Source: Strongylocentrotus purpuratus (taxonomy: Eukaryota > Echinodermata > Echinoidea > Camarodonta > Strongylocentrotidae). From it: a stretch of 64,000 nucleotides of DNA. Positions 34,001 to 46,119 of the stretch are shown piece after piece (within the stretch, counting starts at the first letter, position 1; every line of letters begins with the position of its first letter). The stretch is taken from NCBI RefSeq assembly GCF_000002235.5, contig NW_022145545.1:1367501-1431500 (forward strand). Reading direction: 5' to 3'. Position numbers and translations under genes: made by a program. The notes under the pieces are model-generated. The model made no database searches, was not told the origin of the DNA, and worked only from the letters and a program-made list of their open reading frames with translations.

Positions 34001-34969
34001 GGGTCACTTTCTTTGGCTCTTAGTTTTTGCCATGACAACCGTTCTGGCGATTGAACTGGATAGGACTTTTGGCAGTTTGAACAACTTCACCGTGTCGTCA
34101 GACAGTCTCATATCGCTTTTGAAATATTCAGCATTCGCCTTTACATTAGCCGGCGCAATCGTGGGCACATGCCTTGGAATTCATTTCACAATAGGCGATG
34201 AGATTAACTTTCACTATGGGAGTGAAACTCTATGTTGGATCGGTGATAGAACTGTAAATCTAATAGCATTCGGTGGCCCACTTGCCGTCTTTTTGTTCGT
34301 CAACACAATTTTGTTTGCACACACGGTCCACGGAATAAGACATGTGACCAAGGTCCGAAATCGTGCCATCCGACATGCCAGCACCCTGAAGGAAAGGGGA
34401 AAGGAGCTACGGATATATTGGAAGGTATACGTCACCGTAATTTCTTTATCCTGGCATACAATCTGTAAAATAGTTTGGAGAAGACAAGTTAAAGAAAGAA
34501 AGTTCCTGTGATTTCATTATGTATAATTGAACCTTTTCATTAGTCTGACTTTTCTCTTACTTTACTATACTGTATGTTGCACACGAGGCTTCGTTTCCCT
34601 GACGTAGGGTTGCATCAGCAACTGCTGTGCATGGTCTTTGACACGCCCTGCGAGGGTGAGGGTGACATCTTACAAACAAATGATTGCAAAATGCACAGTC
34701 CACATATTTTATTAGATTATACTGAGTTACTGAAGTATGACTTAATTATCTGGAATGGCATTTAGTTTACAATGGACACGGTGTGAAACTAAGACGCGTG
34801 TTTAATTGCTTTGTTTTGTTGTATTTTTGATTTGCTCTGAGGCGATTTACTACTTCACTCTTGAAAAGGAGTTTAGTCTCGATATAACGTATCACGTGCT
34901 CTTGGGAACTACAAGTACTAGTATTTGACATATCTATATTTCTCTCTCTTTCTCCCCCCCCCCTCCTCA

Positions 34970-35000
<31 letters not shown>

Positions 35001-35390
35001 CCCCCCCCCCCCCCCCTCCTCACTCTCTCTCTCTCTCTCTCTCTCTTCCTCTAGATCTCAACATTGTTAGGTTTCACCTGGCTGTTCGGGTTCGTAGCAG
35101 CCTTTGCCGGCGTGTCAGCCCTGTGGTATGTCTTCATCATCCTCAACTCTCTCCAGGGCGTCTACATCTTCCTGGCTTTCATGGCCAATAAACGAGTCTT
35201 ACATCTCTGGACCGGCGTACTGTGCTACAGGAGACGAGGTGGAGCGCTTAGGAAGCACGGGAAAGGCAATCGCAGCAGTGGAAAATCAACGACATTGACG
35301 CTGGTTGCAGGAACAGTATCGACGGCAACGGATCACAGAATATCCAACCAATTCACAACTTGGAATTCATCAGACGTGTCAAAGGTGTAA
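31048..35390 (+). CDS. Family B (adhesion/Methuselah-like) 7TM receptor with SMB domain
   Basis: A cell-surface G-protein-coupled receptor of 1005 aa. Exons: 31048-31123 (ATG; signal peptide MDYFHFLLMAPLWLSVVLQL), 31819-34424, 35055-35390 (TAA); phases 1 and 0 agree. After the signal peptide, residues about 38-80 form a somatomedin-B domain (eight Cys, with the CxC and FYNDCCGDF core). Several Cys-rich and N-glycosylation-rich regions follow. Then come TM1-TM5 in exon 2 (from IILSYVGVCLSLLALIVTFL) and TM6-TM7 in exon 3 (GFTWLFGFVAAF, ILNSLQGVYIFL, both family-B hallmarks). I see no GPS cleavage motif before TM1; the juxtamembrane part (YMLTSDGNIQVCV) is more like Methuselah-type receptors. 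The cytoplasmic tail is about 55 aa and rich in basic residues and Ser/Thr. The ligand is unknown. An upstream in-frame ATG at 30994 is possible but less suited to a signal peptide. Confidence 0.9.
34945..35054 (+). repeat. Duplicated pyrimidine tract at receptor 3' splice site
   Basis: Two tandem units of (CT)n, poly-C, then 'ctcctcactctctc' lie directly before the acceptor AG at 35053-35054. They make a roughly 110-base polypyrimidine tract, far longer than usual. Confidence 0.9.
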
Positions 35391-36290
35391 ATAGTCACAC
35401 TGTGTTGACAAAGTTGTCTGCAAACGGAATTTTGACAGACTATCATCCACTATAGTTGCGACGTCGAGCAAAAACTGTACAGCTTTTACGGTTGCCATAT
35501 TTCAGACATTTTAATTTAATGGCTTCGTTACCACGACACCTGAGACACGAAATCTAAGATCGTTTCCATGAATATATTGATAACTTGATAACTTTATCTA
35601 CCATGAGAGCAACTTTAATGTTACCCTTGATACCATTTAAGCCTTGTTCTACTCCGCCTATTTGTGAATCGATCACTCTGATAATTTAGATGTCATCATG
35701 TTCATGTTTGTTTGTTCATTTATTCTAGAAATTACCTATTATTGTTTGTTAATTGTTGATTGTCTTTAAGTGTGCGAATACAATATTACCAAAAAAAAGA
35801 AAAAAGTAACAGTTCTGAGACAATATGGCATTACTTGTGATCCATTTTACACGCGCCAGCTCCCCCCCCCCAAATGAAGATGTTTGATTTGCCACTTGAC
35901 CCCCCCCCCCTTAAAAAAAGGGGGATCCCTCGCCCTTAATCTATTTTCCCTAACCCATTTGACATCATGGTGTCATACTCGAACAATTATACAATTATCG
36001 ACTACAATTATCAAAAAATTTAGATAATGTTGAACATATTTTGAGCTTATATTGTCACATCTGCAACCTCGTACATATTTGTGTGTTATAATTGATGTTC
36101 TTAAAGAATGTAGATTACATGTCATTTGCACCGAGGAAAGTAAATACAGTGAAACAAACAAACAATCGAATAAAGTACAACAGGTTGCAATATTGGGTGT
36201 CCTTTAAATCATCCAATATTATACGAAGTATGAACAAAGTATGAAACTTCATGTCCCACGCTAATTTGTGTATATAGGTCTATAATAGGC
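35391..36290. other. Receptor 3' flank and 3' UTR candidate
   Basis: AT-rich, with poly-C runs at 35860-35870 and 35901-35910 and AATAAA-like words. No further gene is seen. Confidence 0.4.
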
Positions 36291-36291
36291 C

Positions 36292-36326
36292 TATTGAGGA
36301 TCATTAATAATTAATGATCCTCAATA
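36292..36326. repeat. Perfect 35-bp palindrome
   Basis: Arms of 17 bp (TATTGAGGATCATTAAT) flank a single central base at 36309. Such a tight palindrome favours DNA cruciform formation or a dimeric protein site rather than an RNA stem-loop. Confidence 0.9.
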
Positions 36327-36379
36327 AGTTTAATGAAATCTGTGATTACGAATTCACACTAAATACTAGGCTTCATATA

Positions 36380-36462
36380 TATATATATATGACGTATATA
36401 ACGTATATAACGTATGACGTATGACGTATGACGTATATAACGTATATATACGTTATAAATAT
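36380..36462. repeat. ACGTATATA tandem repeat
   Basis: TA-rich run followed by several near-copies of 'gacgtatataac' and 'gacgtat' between about 36389 and 36450. Confidence 0.85.
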
Positions 36463-36839
36463 TTGTATGACTTTACCTTCAAAGTGTATTTTTTAATTTG
36501 ACGATGAATAAAGAAATGATTTGATTTTTTTTTATATAGCCGAATGAAGTATGTTTTGACGCGATTCAATGTTGATGTAAGATTTAAAGTTGATTAAGAT
36601 TGTAATAGTAAAATAAAAAAAATCATCCACTCCTTGAACAAAACGTCGACAATGTAACGTGTTGTGTTATAGGAATGTGTTAACGTATAATATTACATGA
36701 ATTGTAGTCCTACTAGTATATGGTACAATTGTGTTGATGGAAAATACATGTATTATGTTTCGTGAGAATAAATGCCACTTTGATCTTATTAAATCTTTGT
36801 TTTATATGAAAGGTTGATATTATATGATAGGAAAGAGTA

Positions 36840-37590
36840 GGATGTAGGATGCAGGGTTCTTTTCGAAGGTGGTTGGGGAAGGGGGGGGGGTTCTGCTCTC
36901 GTATTTCATGTGTGTACTAGTATGGTATGCCTGATTGGGTTTGGCAGGGGGATCAAGTACCCCACCCCGCCGACAACCGCGAATCTCCTATTTTTACCGA
37001 CAGAAATTAAGTTACTGAAGACAAAGTCCCATGTAAAATACCCATTTTAGTTAGGTGTATGCATTCAGTTTATACATTGATGATGGCCTTATGACGATAA
37101 TACCCCCCCCCCCCCTCCTCCCCCCAAACAAAAAGCACACACACACAACAACAACAACAACAACAAACAAACAAAGAAGAAGAAGAACTTAATGAAAATA
37201 AAAATAAATGACTAAACAAATAATTAAATCTATAAAATAATACCACCCCCCCACGAATTTTTTTTTTTTTTTAAATGCATGTAGTATTCACACAAAAAAA
37301 ATAAAAAACAGATTTGTATATAGGCCTAAAAGAAAGAATGAATGAATACAATTAAACAAAATAACAAATGAAATTTACAAATGGATAAATAAAGTAAACA
37401 CAAAATATGATAAATTAATACAAAATGACATAAATGCATATCAATTACGTTATAAACAGCAACAACAACATACACAACAACTACTTATACTACTACTCCT
37501 TCTACTTACTATGATGAGGACGATATTGATGATGATGATAATAATAATAATAATAACAATGATTATATTAATTATAATAATAATAATAGA
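36840..37590. repeat. Low-complexity intergenic region
   Basis: G run (36883-36891), C runs (37105-37126), CAA repeats (37146-37170), AAT repeats and poly-T (37258-37272). No gene is seen. Confidence 0.6.
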
Positions 37591-37745
37591 TTGATTGATT
37601 GATTGATTGATTGATTTTTATTCGACAAGCTTCCAACATACAACAATATACAATAATAACATATCAAAAATAAGTCAGCTTGAACAGGATATCCCACGAA
37701 AGCTCGAGAGCTTATTTCCAGTGGGGTCCCTTACAGACATGTATA
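37590..37745 (-). mobile_element. LINE 3' end with (TCAA)n tail
   Basis: Read on the minus strand: 'aagggaccccactggaaata', 'tgttcaagctgactta', 'gtcgaataaaaa', then (TCAA)n. This is the usual 3' UTR and tail of CR1-like LINEs. It sits about 380 bp upstream of the SMNDC1 start codon. Confidence 0.7.
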
Positions 37746-38119
37746 AAATTAATAAGTTAAAATAGTAATATTTACAGACAGATAAGAAAATTAAAAGAAC
37801 TACTTATTAAAGATAATAATAATAACAACATTAAACTGATGATAGAAATGATATTAGTACAAGAAGAAAATAGTCTATCAATAATAATAATATTAATGAT
37901 AATAATAAGCAAAACATTAAGGAACGGCTTCTCAAAATTTGTTCATTTTGTATCTTTCAGATGTGCCTTTTTATGCCGATCTAAAAAGTAAATGAAATGA
38001 AATACGAATGCATTTTTTTGTCAGCCGATACGAGCGAAACGATCTGGTAGCAGAGAGTTCTAACTCTTTTGGAATCTCTTTTTTGCTTTGTATCTAAGCG
38101 ATACCGTAATTCATTGAAA

Positions 38120-41100
38120 ATGGCGTCCAACAGCGACGAATACGCTCTCAATTTGGCAACTTACAAGGCTCAGTTACAGCAGGTAAGGTCTTACGATGAG
38201 TTATTTTGACACTAAAGTTAACTTTCATTTGTATGTTTATATCATAGATTTTTTAACATTTTAAATAATATGATTAGGATGTTCTAATTAGAATGGATTT
38301 GCAAGTGCCTTTCTGATTGTGCATTGAGTGACCATTTGCATTGCATTGCATTGTTGTGTGAACTGAGCTGAGTCAATGAGCGTGAATGTGAGCAAAAGGT
38401 AAGCAAGTACCAATACTAAAAAGTCTAAATACCGGTCTGTGTGTGTTCAGGGATTGTCATTGAACATGTTGAGTGAGTGCCCATGCACTGTAATCATAAT
38501 TCTAATAGTAGCCTCAAGTTAAACCAGGGCTAGGTTATATTTAACTCCAGGAAGGCAGGGAGCTCTATAGACCGAAAACTTCAGTCTCTCTAATCGTCGG
38601 TTGTTCCACTGAGACTACGTCTGGCTCCACTAGACCTCCGATTACAGAGACTGAAGTCTGGGGACCTCTTTCTGTGAGGCACTGTACGGAACAAATGGTT
38701 CGGTTCGACCGGACCGCGATGAATGAGATATGCAACGAGATTTTCACTCTTTACATCCTCATAACTGCTGCAATTACAACACAAATTAAAAATAACATAT
38801 ATATAGCTTATTCGACTTACGATAGCTTGCTCATTTAGATCCTAAATTAATGATTAATCCGAGAAAGTCTCGTCGTCAACATTATCCGTCTTGGTTTTAG
38901 TTGATGAATATTCATTTTTTCTTTTCGAACGTCCAATAGCTACCGTAGCTACATACGAGTCGGCCCAGCTTGACCAACGAACTCCCACGAAACGAGTGCT
39001 CTGATTGGCCATTTGGCTATGTTTTGGTAGGTGGACCCGGAAATATATCGGCCGCCGGGTAATATTTCGAATGCATGAACGTACTGCTTCGCGGATCTGA
39101 GATACAAATTGGATAATTCATATAAGTAAGTCCGTAAATTGTCTATTTAATATTAAGTTATCAAATTTTGATAACTGTAATTAGGACAAATGACATACCG
39201 ACCTAATTTACATCTGATTTAGAAATCAGAAAATTAGATCTAAATAAAGAAAATCGGGGAGAAAATGTTTTGACACAAAAAGCTGCCATTGTTGGCTATA
39301 GCTATCCCCGCGGTACGAGATCTCTGGGTTGCCATCTGTATTGGGGAATGACAACAAATGTCAGTTTTATTAAAGAAATGACCCAAATCAGATGGTTATT
39401 GCTGTCTAGGAGCTCTATTGCCGAAGGAATCCTAAATCTAAATCGTAAACATGTAAACCGGGAAACGATTCAAAAAGCAGGTTTGTTCCTACTAACTTAG
39501 ATCTAGATCATTCTTCTAGATCTAGACTATTTATTTCTTTGAAATCTAACAAATTAAATTTAAACTGAGGTTCATCAATGTTTTTCGAATGCTCTGGGCA
39601 TCCTGGCAACCACTTGCAATTATAATTTGAAGATGTCTTAGTTTAATACGAAAAAAGGGTGATTCCTTGTCCTTAACCAATTAATCCATGTTTTATATCG
39701 TTGATTCAACATAGGGAAGAGAAAGTATGAATGCGCGGTAGCGGCGCAGCACATATCGGGTTAGACCGAATTTTCCGTCTCTTTCGTTCGTTAGCCTCTT
39801 ATTGGGGTAGGGTCGGTTCTCTCTTTAGAGACGGAAAGCGTCTATACACATTCCCTTGATAACGCCACGGCCATTTCAGGTCGTATTGTTATGCCCCCAA
39901 AATCCCCCAAAATGTCATTTTACCTCGTGTATATCCAAATTAGGCCTAGGCTATAATACATCGGTTCCACTTACTAACTTGACTGAAATAATCCGTTTAA
40001 TGGTCCCTTTTAAAGAAATTATGGGTCAAAATCGACATCCATGTTGAAAATCTTGCAAGCCGTGTTAAACTCTCGCTGCGCATGGAGTCATCTAAATCGA
40101 TCTCATCCCTTCTAGTCTACGCCGAAGGCAAAATGATAATGAAGGAAAAACTGTGATAACGCCATTACGAATGTGTAGATGGCGCAGTGATGTAAACAAA
40201 ATCTCAAATGCATTCGTAATAACACATTCCTGCTCCCGACGAAGCTTGTCTTGCAAGCTACCTTTCAGAGTTTGCTAGTGCCTAGTGGACTTTTCTTTCT
40301 ACTCGTACAAAGCACTTTGAAATCGGTCAAATATTCAACCAAAAATTTGATACTGGAGCGATAGCAATTTGCTTGCTTACCTCCACATCTTCCTGATGTA
40401 CGTGAAAAAGCTTTGTTTACATGTTGCCAATCTGATACTTGCCCAACAATAATAGGGATTTGTGTAATAAGGCGCACGCGCGTGATAGTCCCTTTCAGCA
40501 GCACCAAGAAGTAGAAGGTCCCAGTCGAAGCTTCGCTGGGAGGATGATATATGCTGGGCCTCGATGTGAGGTGCCATGGTGAAATGGACCAAAAATTACT
40601 CTTTCTTGAGAAAATCGACTAAAAAACTACAAACCAAGCTTTATACTCTTGTACATTGTTCTCTCCCCATGTTTGATTAGGTGGAAGCAGCCTTAACAAA
40701 TGATCCAGAGAATGAAGAACTTCTGAAACTTAAGCATGATTTAGGGGTAAGTCTTAATTTATTTTGCTTAGCAGTGGAAAAAAAGCACCCTAGCATACTG
40801 TAAAGTGATTTATCCCCATGATATATAAGATTTTGAGTTTTAGTAGCTCGTTATGGTTCATACATTTTGAATGGGCAGATGTATTTATTTCTTGCCATTT
40901 TTACATCATGGGCCAAATGAAATATTTTGCAGTGAGATATAACTGTATGGCCCTCACACGCATACTTTTTTAATGTTGAATGCAACTGAAAGCCATTTTG
41001 ATGTTTATACTGCCCTATTAGGTTTAGCAGCTTGGCACGATAATTCCTTTCTGTTGAATCAGCAACATGCCCACCAAACTGACTACCTCAAAATATAGAA

Positions 41101-44100
41101 AAACAGAACACACCATTTAACAGAACTTCTAAAGAAACTACTTATTTAAATAGATGGGAAATTTGATAGTGCAAAATCTTTCTGATTGTGGTTCAAAATA
41201 ATGATTATAAATAGTCACAATGGATTTTTACAGCGTATTCTTTGTTAGACTTCCAGTTGGAGTCTGCAAATGATCTTGTGACCCGTCTGATATTTTTACA
41301 ATTTACTGTTGATTAGTATTTATCGTGATATGAAGCTTTATCAGGGTTTAAACGTGTCTTTTCACCGTGTTTTGGCAATAGGACGTGATAGAACTCACAT
41401 CAGATCTCCTCAGATCATCGCAAGGAGCCAGTACATCAGCTGAACCAGATGCAGAAGATGTTCCCGTAGTCACACATCCATGGAATGTAGGAGACAGGTG
41501 CTTAGCATGTTGGAGCAAGGAGCAGCAGTGAGTAGTAGAAGCAATGATGAATGTGTTATCAAATGAAACATTAGAAAACTTGTGTGCACCATTATCATGA
41601 CAGAAACGCTGGCAGCATCTTATGAAACCGTTATACATGCACATTGAGATTGAAACTCCTGTTAATTTCCTCACAAATGTTTTTATTGGGGTGACCAACT
41701 TACGACTTATGACAGTTTCATGAGACAGAGGCCTTGTATCAAAGCTTGTCTTGTCAAAAAATTAAAACTTTGCACATTGACACAGAGGATGTAAAACCAT
41801 TTCATGTGAGTGCACTTCATCCGTTAAAACATCCAAGTAACCTTTATTCTTTACATTTAGACTTGTACAGTACAGTCAAACCTGTCTACAGCGACCGCCC
41901 AAGGGAAACACAAAAAAGTGGTCTTTGTAGACAGGTTCCTTTGGTACATGTTTCAATGAGAAACCATTTTCAAGGGAAACAAAAAATGTGCTTGTTGTAG
42001 ACAGGTGGTCTTGGTAGATAGGTGGTCACTAAAGCAGATTTGACTGTATATCAAATTAAGTTTATGCCAATGTTTGATAGTTTCTAGTTAGTGTGTATAT
42101 TTTACATCCATGAGTATTGGTACTCTAATGTTACCCCCTAATTTGAATTCAATTTCACATTTACTTCTTACTGTATGTAATCTTATCTACCTGTATTTGT
42201 GTCAATCTTTTTCAGGTATTACCCTGCAACAATAGACAAGATCGATGATGAGCTTACAGCCACTGTTATATTTGATGTCTACGAGAATGTGGAGGTTAAA
42301 CAGGTATGCTAAACTGGTGCTTTGCTAAATATGTCTTTATCACTCTAATGTTTTATATTGAACAGAATTGCCAGACAATAGATAAAAGAAATGCTGTTTT
42401 CCATCTTTTTGCTGTTTTTAGACATATAACCAGCTTTAATAAAGGTGTTATTGTACTTCAAAATTTAAGAAGAAGGTTATCCCCCTTGATGAAACTGTCT
42501 ACAAATGTATCTAAATGTAAAAACATCTTAAATGTTGACAAGTTTAAACAAAATGATTATTACTTTATATGTTGAAATAGAATTTTTTAATATTTTGTTA
42601 TCCACATTTATTCTACATATATCTCAGTGTGTCTAAAGACTGAAGAAATAATGTTGCTTCAAATAATTTGAACACAATTTGCATCATGTAAATTAAACAA
42701 TGAGTACCGGTACTACATTTTAATTGTACAAATCATTGCTAGCTCCTAGCTTCTGCCATGTATGTTCCCTGTATAAATCCGACCCAGACTTTTGCTCATG
42801 TCTTCTAAGTTTTATTGCATTGCTGTTATTTCTCTTTCAGTTATCCAAATTGAAGGATATACCAGCAGACTACAAGTCAAATATAAAACCTCCATCATCA
42901 GACTCATCAATATCAAAGTAAGTAAAACATTATGCAAGCAATCCAGGGGGGCGTTTCACAAACTTGTCATCAGTGAAAAATGACAATGTTTGTTTTAAGC
43001 TAGTGAAATCCTTGCTTCTGATTGGTTATCAGCAGATTTGTCACTGATTTTTGTCATTTGTCATTGAAAAAAGGCTTTGTGACACGCCCCCGTTTTATGT
43101 GTGATATGGATTAAATGATTAGGGTAATAATAGCACCAAAGTGCTTGATTGCCAGAAGGATTTCAAATACCAACTTAATTATCATGTTACAAGTTAGCAC
43201 AGTATTCATATTATGATAGATAATTCAAACACAGTTTGTATTGTGGATGGATAGAGCATATTTGAATGCTCATTATCATAATGAGCATTGAATCAATCAC
43301 ATTTGTTTGGTCTTTTCCACTAAAAAGGAAACAGTTGCTTATCAAACAGCGGGAATACAAGAAGAAGAAACAGCAGAAGAAAGCTGATAGGATGAAGCAA
43401 CAGGAGCAGCTACATGAAGACCAGAAGAAATCATGGGTTAACTTCAGCAGTAAGGTAAGATGACCAGCATGCATGCCAGATATAGCAACAGGATTCAGTT
43501 CAATTTGAGAAACCAACTGCAACTAGTAATTATGTACCGGTACTTGATATATAGTACAGGTGTCGTGATCGAGTGGATACGTCGCCTGACTGTTGATCAC
43601 AAGGTCCGCGGTTCGAGTCCCGCCACGGCACTAATGTCCTTTGGCTAGACATTGACCTACATTTGCCACACTCAACCCAGGTGACGTAAGTGAGCACCTG
43701 GCAGGAATTAATTCCTTGAAATGCTGGAGCGCTGTAATGGCAGCTAGGCTAAAGCCGGGGTAATAATAAATGTGCCTCGGAATAAAATTTCTAGATAGAC
43801 AGCGCTAGAGAAATTCCTATTATTATAATTATTATTATTATAGTTATTTTGTGTTCTTCTTGCAAGATGATATGATAATTCTTATTAATATATCTCCCCC
43901 CCCCCCCTCCCCCTTTCTGTTGCTACGAATCCCCCTTTGCTCTGGATGTATGTAACATATGGCAATGTATATGTATGTAGTTATAATGTATGGAAATATA
44001 TAGATATAGATATATTTACCAATTTGTATAACTCATGTTTTAACCAGTTTTTTTTGCCAATCCCTTTAATGTTACAGGCCACAAAAGGGAAGAAGGGTTT

Positions 44101-44227
44101 TACCAAGAAGAGCATCTTTGCTTCTCCCGATGTCACTGATGGTAAAGTGGGTGTCGGAACCTGTGGGGTCGGGGGTCAACCGATGACGAAGTTCAAGATG
44201 CCAAAACACAATGTTGTGAGAAAATGA
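38120..44227 (+). CDS. Survival of motor neuron-related splicing factor 30 (SPF30)
   Basis: A nuclear pre-mRNA splicing factor; in known members the Tudor domain binds symmetrically dimethylated arginine on Sm proteins and the protein helps tri-snRNP join the spliceosome. Exons: 38120-38182, 40681-40746, 41382-41527, 42216-42303, 42841-42917, 43328-43454, 44078-44227; all GT/AG, all phases fit. The product is 238 aa, the same length I recall for human SMNDC1. Residues 1-45 are the conserved N-terminal helix (LATYKAQLQQ, LLKLKHDL). The Tudor domain is at about 72-130 (WNVGDRCLACWS, YYPATIDKID, FDVYENVEV, where human has FAGYGNAEV). A basic QREYKKKKQQKKADR helix follows, then the SIFASPDVTDGKVGVGTCG box and the KHNV end. 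Intron 1 is long (about 2.5 kb). Introns or nearby DNA host MITEs (41871, 42945) and a SINE (43556). The start is the first ATG and matches the family. Confidence 0.97.
41871..42050. mobile_element. MITE with ACAGTCAAACCTG ends
   Basis: Inverted ends 'acagtcaaacctgtctacag' and the partner ending 'cagatttgactgtat', with internal 'gtagacaggt' repeats. Lies in SMNDC1 intron 3. A worn relative is at 12175-12322. Confidence 0.8.
42945..43094. mobile_element. Short MITE in SMNDC1 intron 5
   Basis: Inverted ends 'ggggggcgtttcacaaactt' and 'ggctttgtgacacgcccccg'. The interior shares 'tgattggttatcagc'-like words with 20107-20256. Confidence 0.75.
43556..43860 (+). mobile_element. tRNA-derived SINE in SMNDC1 intron 6
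   Basis: The head (43557-43631) is tRNA-like: the 7-bp acceptor arm GTGTCGT pairs with ACGGCAC (one G-T pair), and a clear B box (GGTTCGAGTCCC) is present. The anticodon stem is broken, so it is not a working tRNA gene. A unique body follows, with 'gtgagcacctggcaggaatt' and 'aatgctggagcgctgtaatg', then an (ATT)n tail at about 43830-43845. It is in sense orientation in the intron. Confidence 0.8.
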
Positions 44228-44453
44228 TAGCAGTCAAGGATAGCTGCTAGGACCATAGGTTTGATGGAGTGAGCGTAGGATTGAAGTGGAAGTGAACAGA
44301 AAAAGGAAATGATCTACAGAAGGGATGTGGATGGACATGCTGTGAAGAAGAACGAAATGTATAGAATTGGAGATGAGGGGAGTAGTACCAATGAAGACTG
44401 AACAGAAAGGAGAGGTACATGAAGGGAGGAAAACCAGAAAGACAAGATGTTAA

Positions 44454-44595
44454 GCCTCAGTCACAAATGCGATTACGAACTGCTACGAACGCCGTACGAA
44501 CAATTTTCAGGCAATGGAATTCAGGAAGACAATGGAAAAACGGAGATTCGTACGAAATTATTGTTCGTACAAAGCTTTGTGACCGTAGCATTAGA
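44454..44595. mobile_element. MITE in SMNDC1 3' flank
   Basis: Inverted ends 'cagtcacaaatgcgattacg' and 'tttgtgaccgtagc', with 'cgtacgaa' words in both arms (44492 and 44550-44572). It lies about 230 bp after the stop codon, so it may be part of the 3' UTR. Confidence 0.6.
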
Positions 44596-45315
44596 TGATG
44601 TGAACAAACTGATATAAACACAGGAAGAAGGCCAAGCTTTGAGAAGGTGATGTTAGAGACGTGGAAAGATAGATGGAGGAGAAGGACGGTAATAAATTAC
44701 TATGACAAGGATCACGAAGTTGCATGCTGCGCAGGAAGTAATCTTTTGAGAGAAGAAAACAAAGCATCGAAGAATAACGGGTTAGAGAATAGAGAATTAA
44801 ACTTAATGATATGAAATCATGAAGTCATTTCTAAAGAGCTTGAAGAATATTCTTAAATGGCATATAAAGGCAGTGAGATTATGAAACGAGAGAAAGTGGA
44901 GTATCAAATTGAACCCCAAAATAAATTTGAAAGCTTATGAGAAACAAGACATATAGACCGTATCTATACATATTGTTTCTTTGTCTAATGTCACGATAAG
45001 TAAACCGAAATATGAAAATTTGGAAAACCATAGAAAATTGTCAAGTTATAACGAAGCCTCATTGTATTCCTGCTCGTATCAAGAGTGCCCTCTACTCTGT
45101 TGTTTGTTTGGTTGCTTTTTTCAAACAATTTTGTAACACGTTTCCGAAGCTACAAGGTAGCTTCCTTGGTGCCATGGAATCTGTGAGAAGAGATGTTCCA
45201 CTGAATATTGATTATAATAATGCACACTACATGTATGTTCATTATTAGGCGTATTTGAGTTGGTCAAGGGATGGACTCTGCGACCGGACTCTGGTGACTG
45301 GTCTGATCAGCCAGC

Positions 45316-45691
45316 CTTTAAAGGCATTTGTTAACAATGCCAAATCTGAGATGCATGACCCTACGTGTTATTAGCGTCTGTGATATGGTGTAATATTGAA
45401 GCCCTAAAAAAGTGCGCTTCAAAATGATAAAAAAAAATCAAAAAAATCTTTGAGGGCCAGTTTCACCATGCTCATTTTCCCCTATAAACTGTAGTGTAAT
45501 AAAACCCGTTGGGAAATCAGTTTGAAATTTCAAATTCCTATCATAAATATCTTGATAATCAGACGAGCGATCGGCTTGTAAACGTAATTGGGATTCCTGA
45601 CTGACCTAAAGATTAATAATTATGATTGCAGCATAAGCTAAATCCAGGATTATGTTTAGGAATCTTGGACAAAGATGCCAAATCCCTTTAA
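45316..45691. mobile_element. MITE family member 3 of 4
   Basis: Ends 'ttaaaggcatttgttaacaa' and 'aagatgccaaatccctttaa' are inverted repeats, so this copy shows the full about 375-bp element. Non-coding. Confidence 0.85.
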
Positions 45692-46024
45692 GGGCATTAA
45701 CTCGCATACTGTAATTATACCTTGTTTATTGCTTCTCCATACACAGTTCAGTCCAATTAATTGTAAAGCCCTATTTTCTAAATCAAAACATTACCGACAT
45801 TATGCTTCAGCATGAGATCCCATGTTGAGAGTAATCACACATTAACATCTGCAAATGTTGTTGATATGATATTTATTAATGTGTATCCTGTATCTGGATT
45901 GTAAATATATTGAATATAATAAATGCATTGTTTTAATATGATTGATTGCGCTGTGAGGGTCATGGAATTGTTTTGGGGTTGTTCTTAATCTTTAATGTTA
46001 TCAGAAGACTGGAGCCAATCTTGA

Positions 46025-46112
46025 AGTGAGAGAGGGAGAAAGAGAGAGAGAGAGAGAGAGGGAGAAAGAGAGAGAGAGAGAGGGAGAGAGAGAGAGAGAG
46101 AGAGAGTGATAG
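46025..46112. repeat. (GA)n microsatellite
   Basis: About 85 bp of GA units with GGGA and GAAA interruptions, in the SMNDC1-caspase intergenic space. Confidence 0.9.
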
Positions 46113-46119
46113 AGAGAGA

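Noticed and set aside
34425..34511. Continuation of the long receptor frame to a stop at 34511
   Set aside because: A donor at 34425 joins in phase to an exon that supplies TM6-TM7; the extension has no family similarity. It could be a retained-intron isoform.
43557..43631. tRNA gene (Asn-like anticodon GTT)
   Set aside because: The acceptor arm and B box are good but the anticodon stem does not pair, and a SINE body and tail follow.
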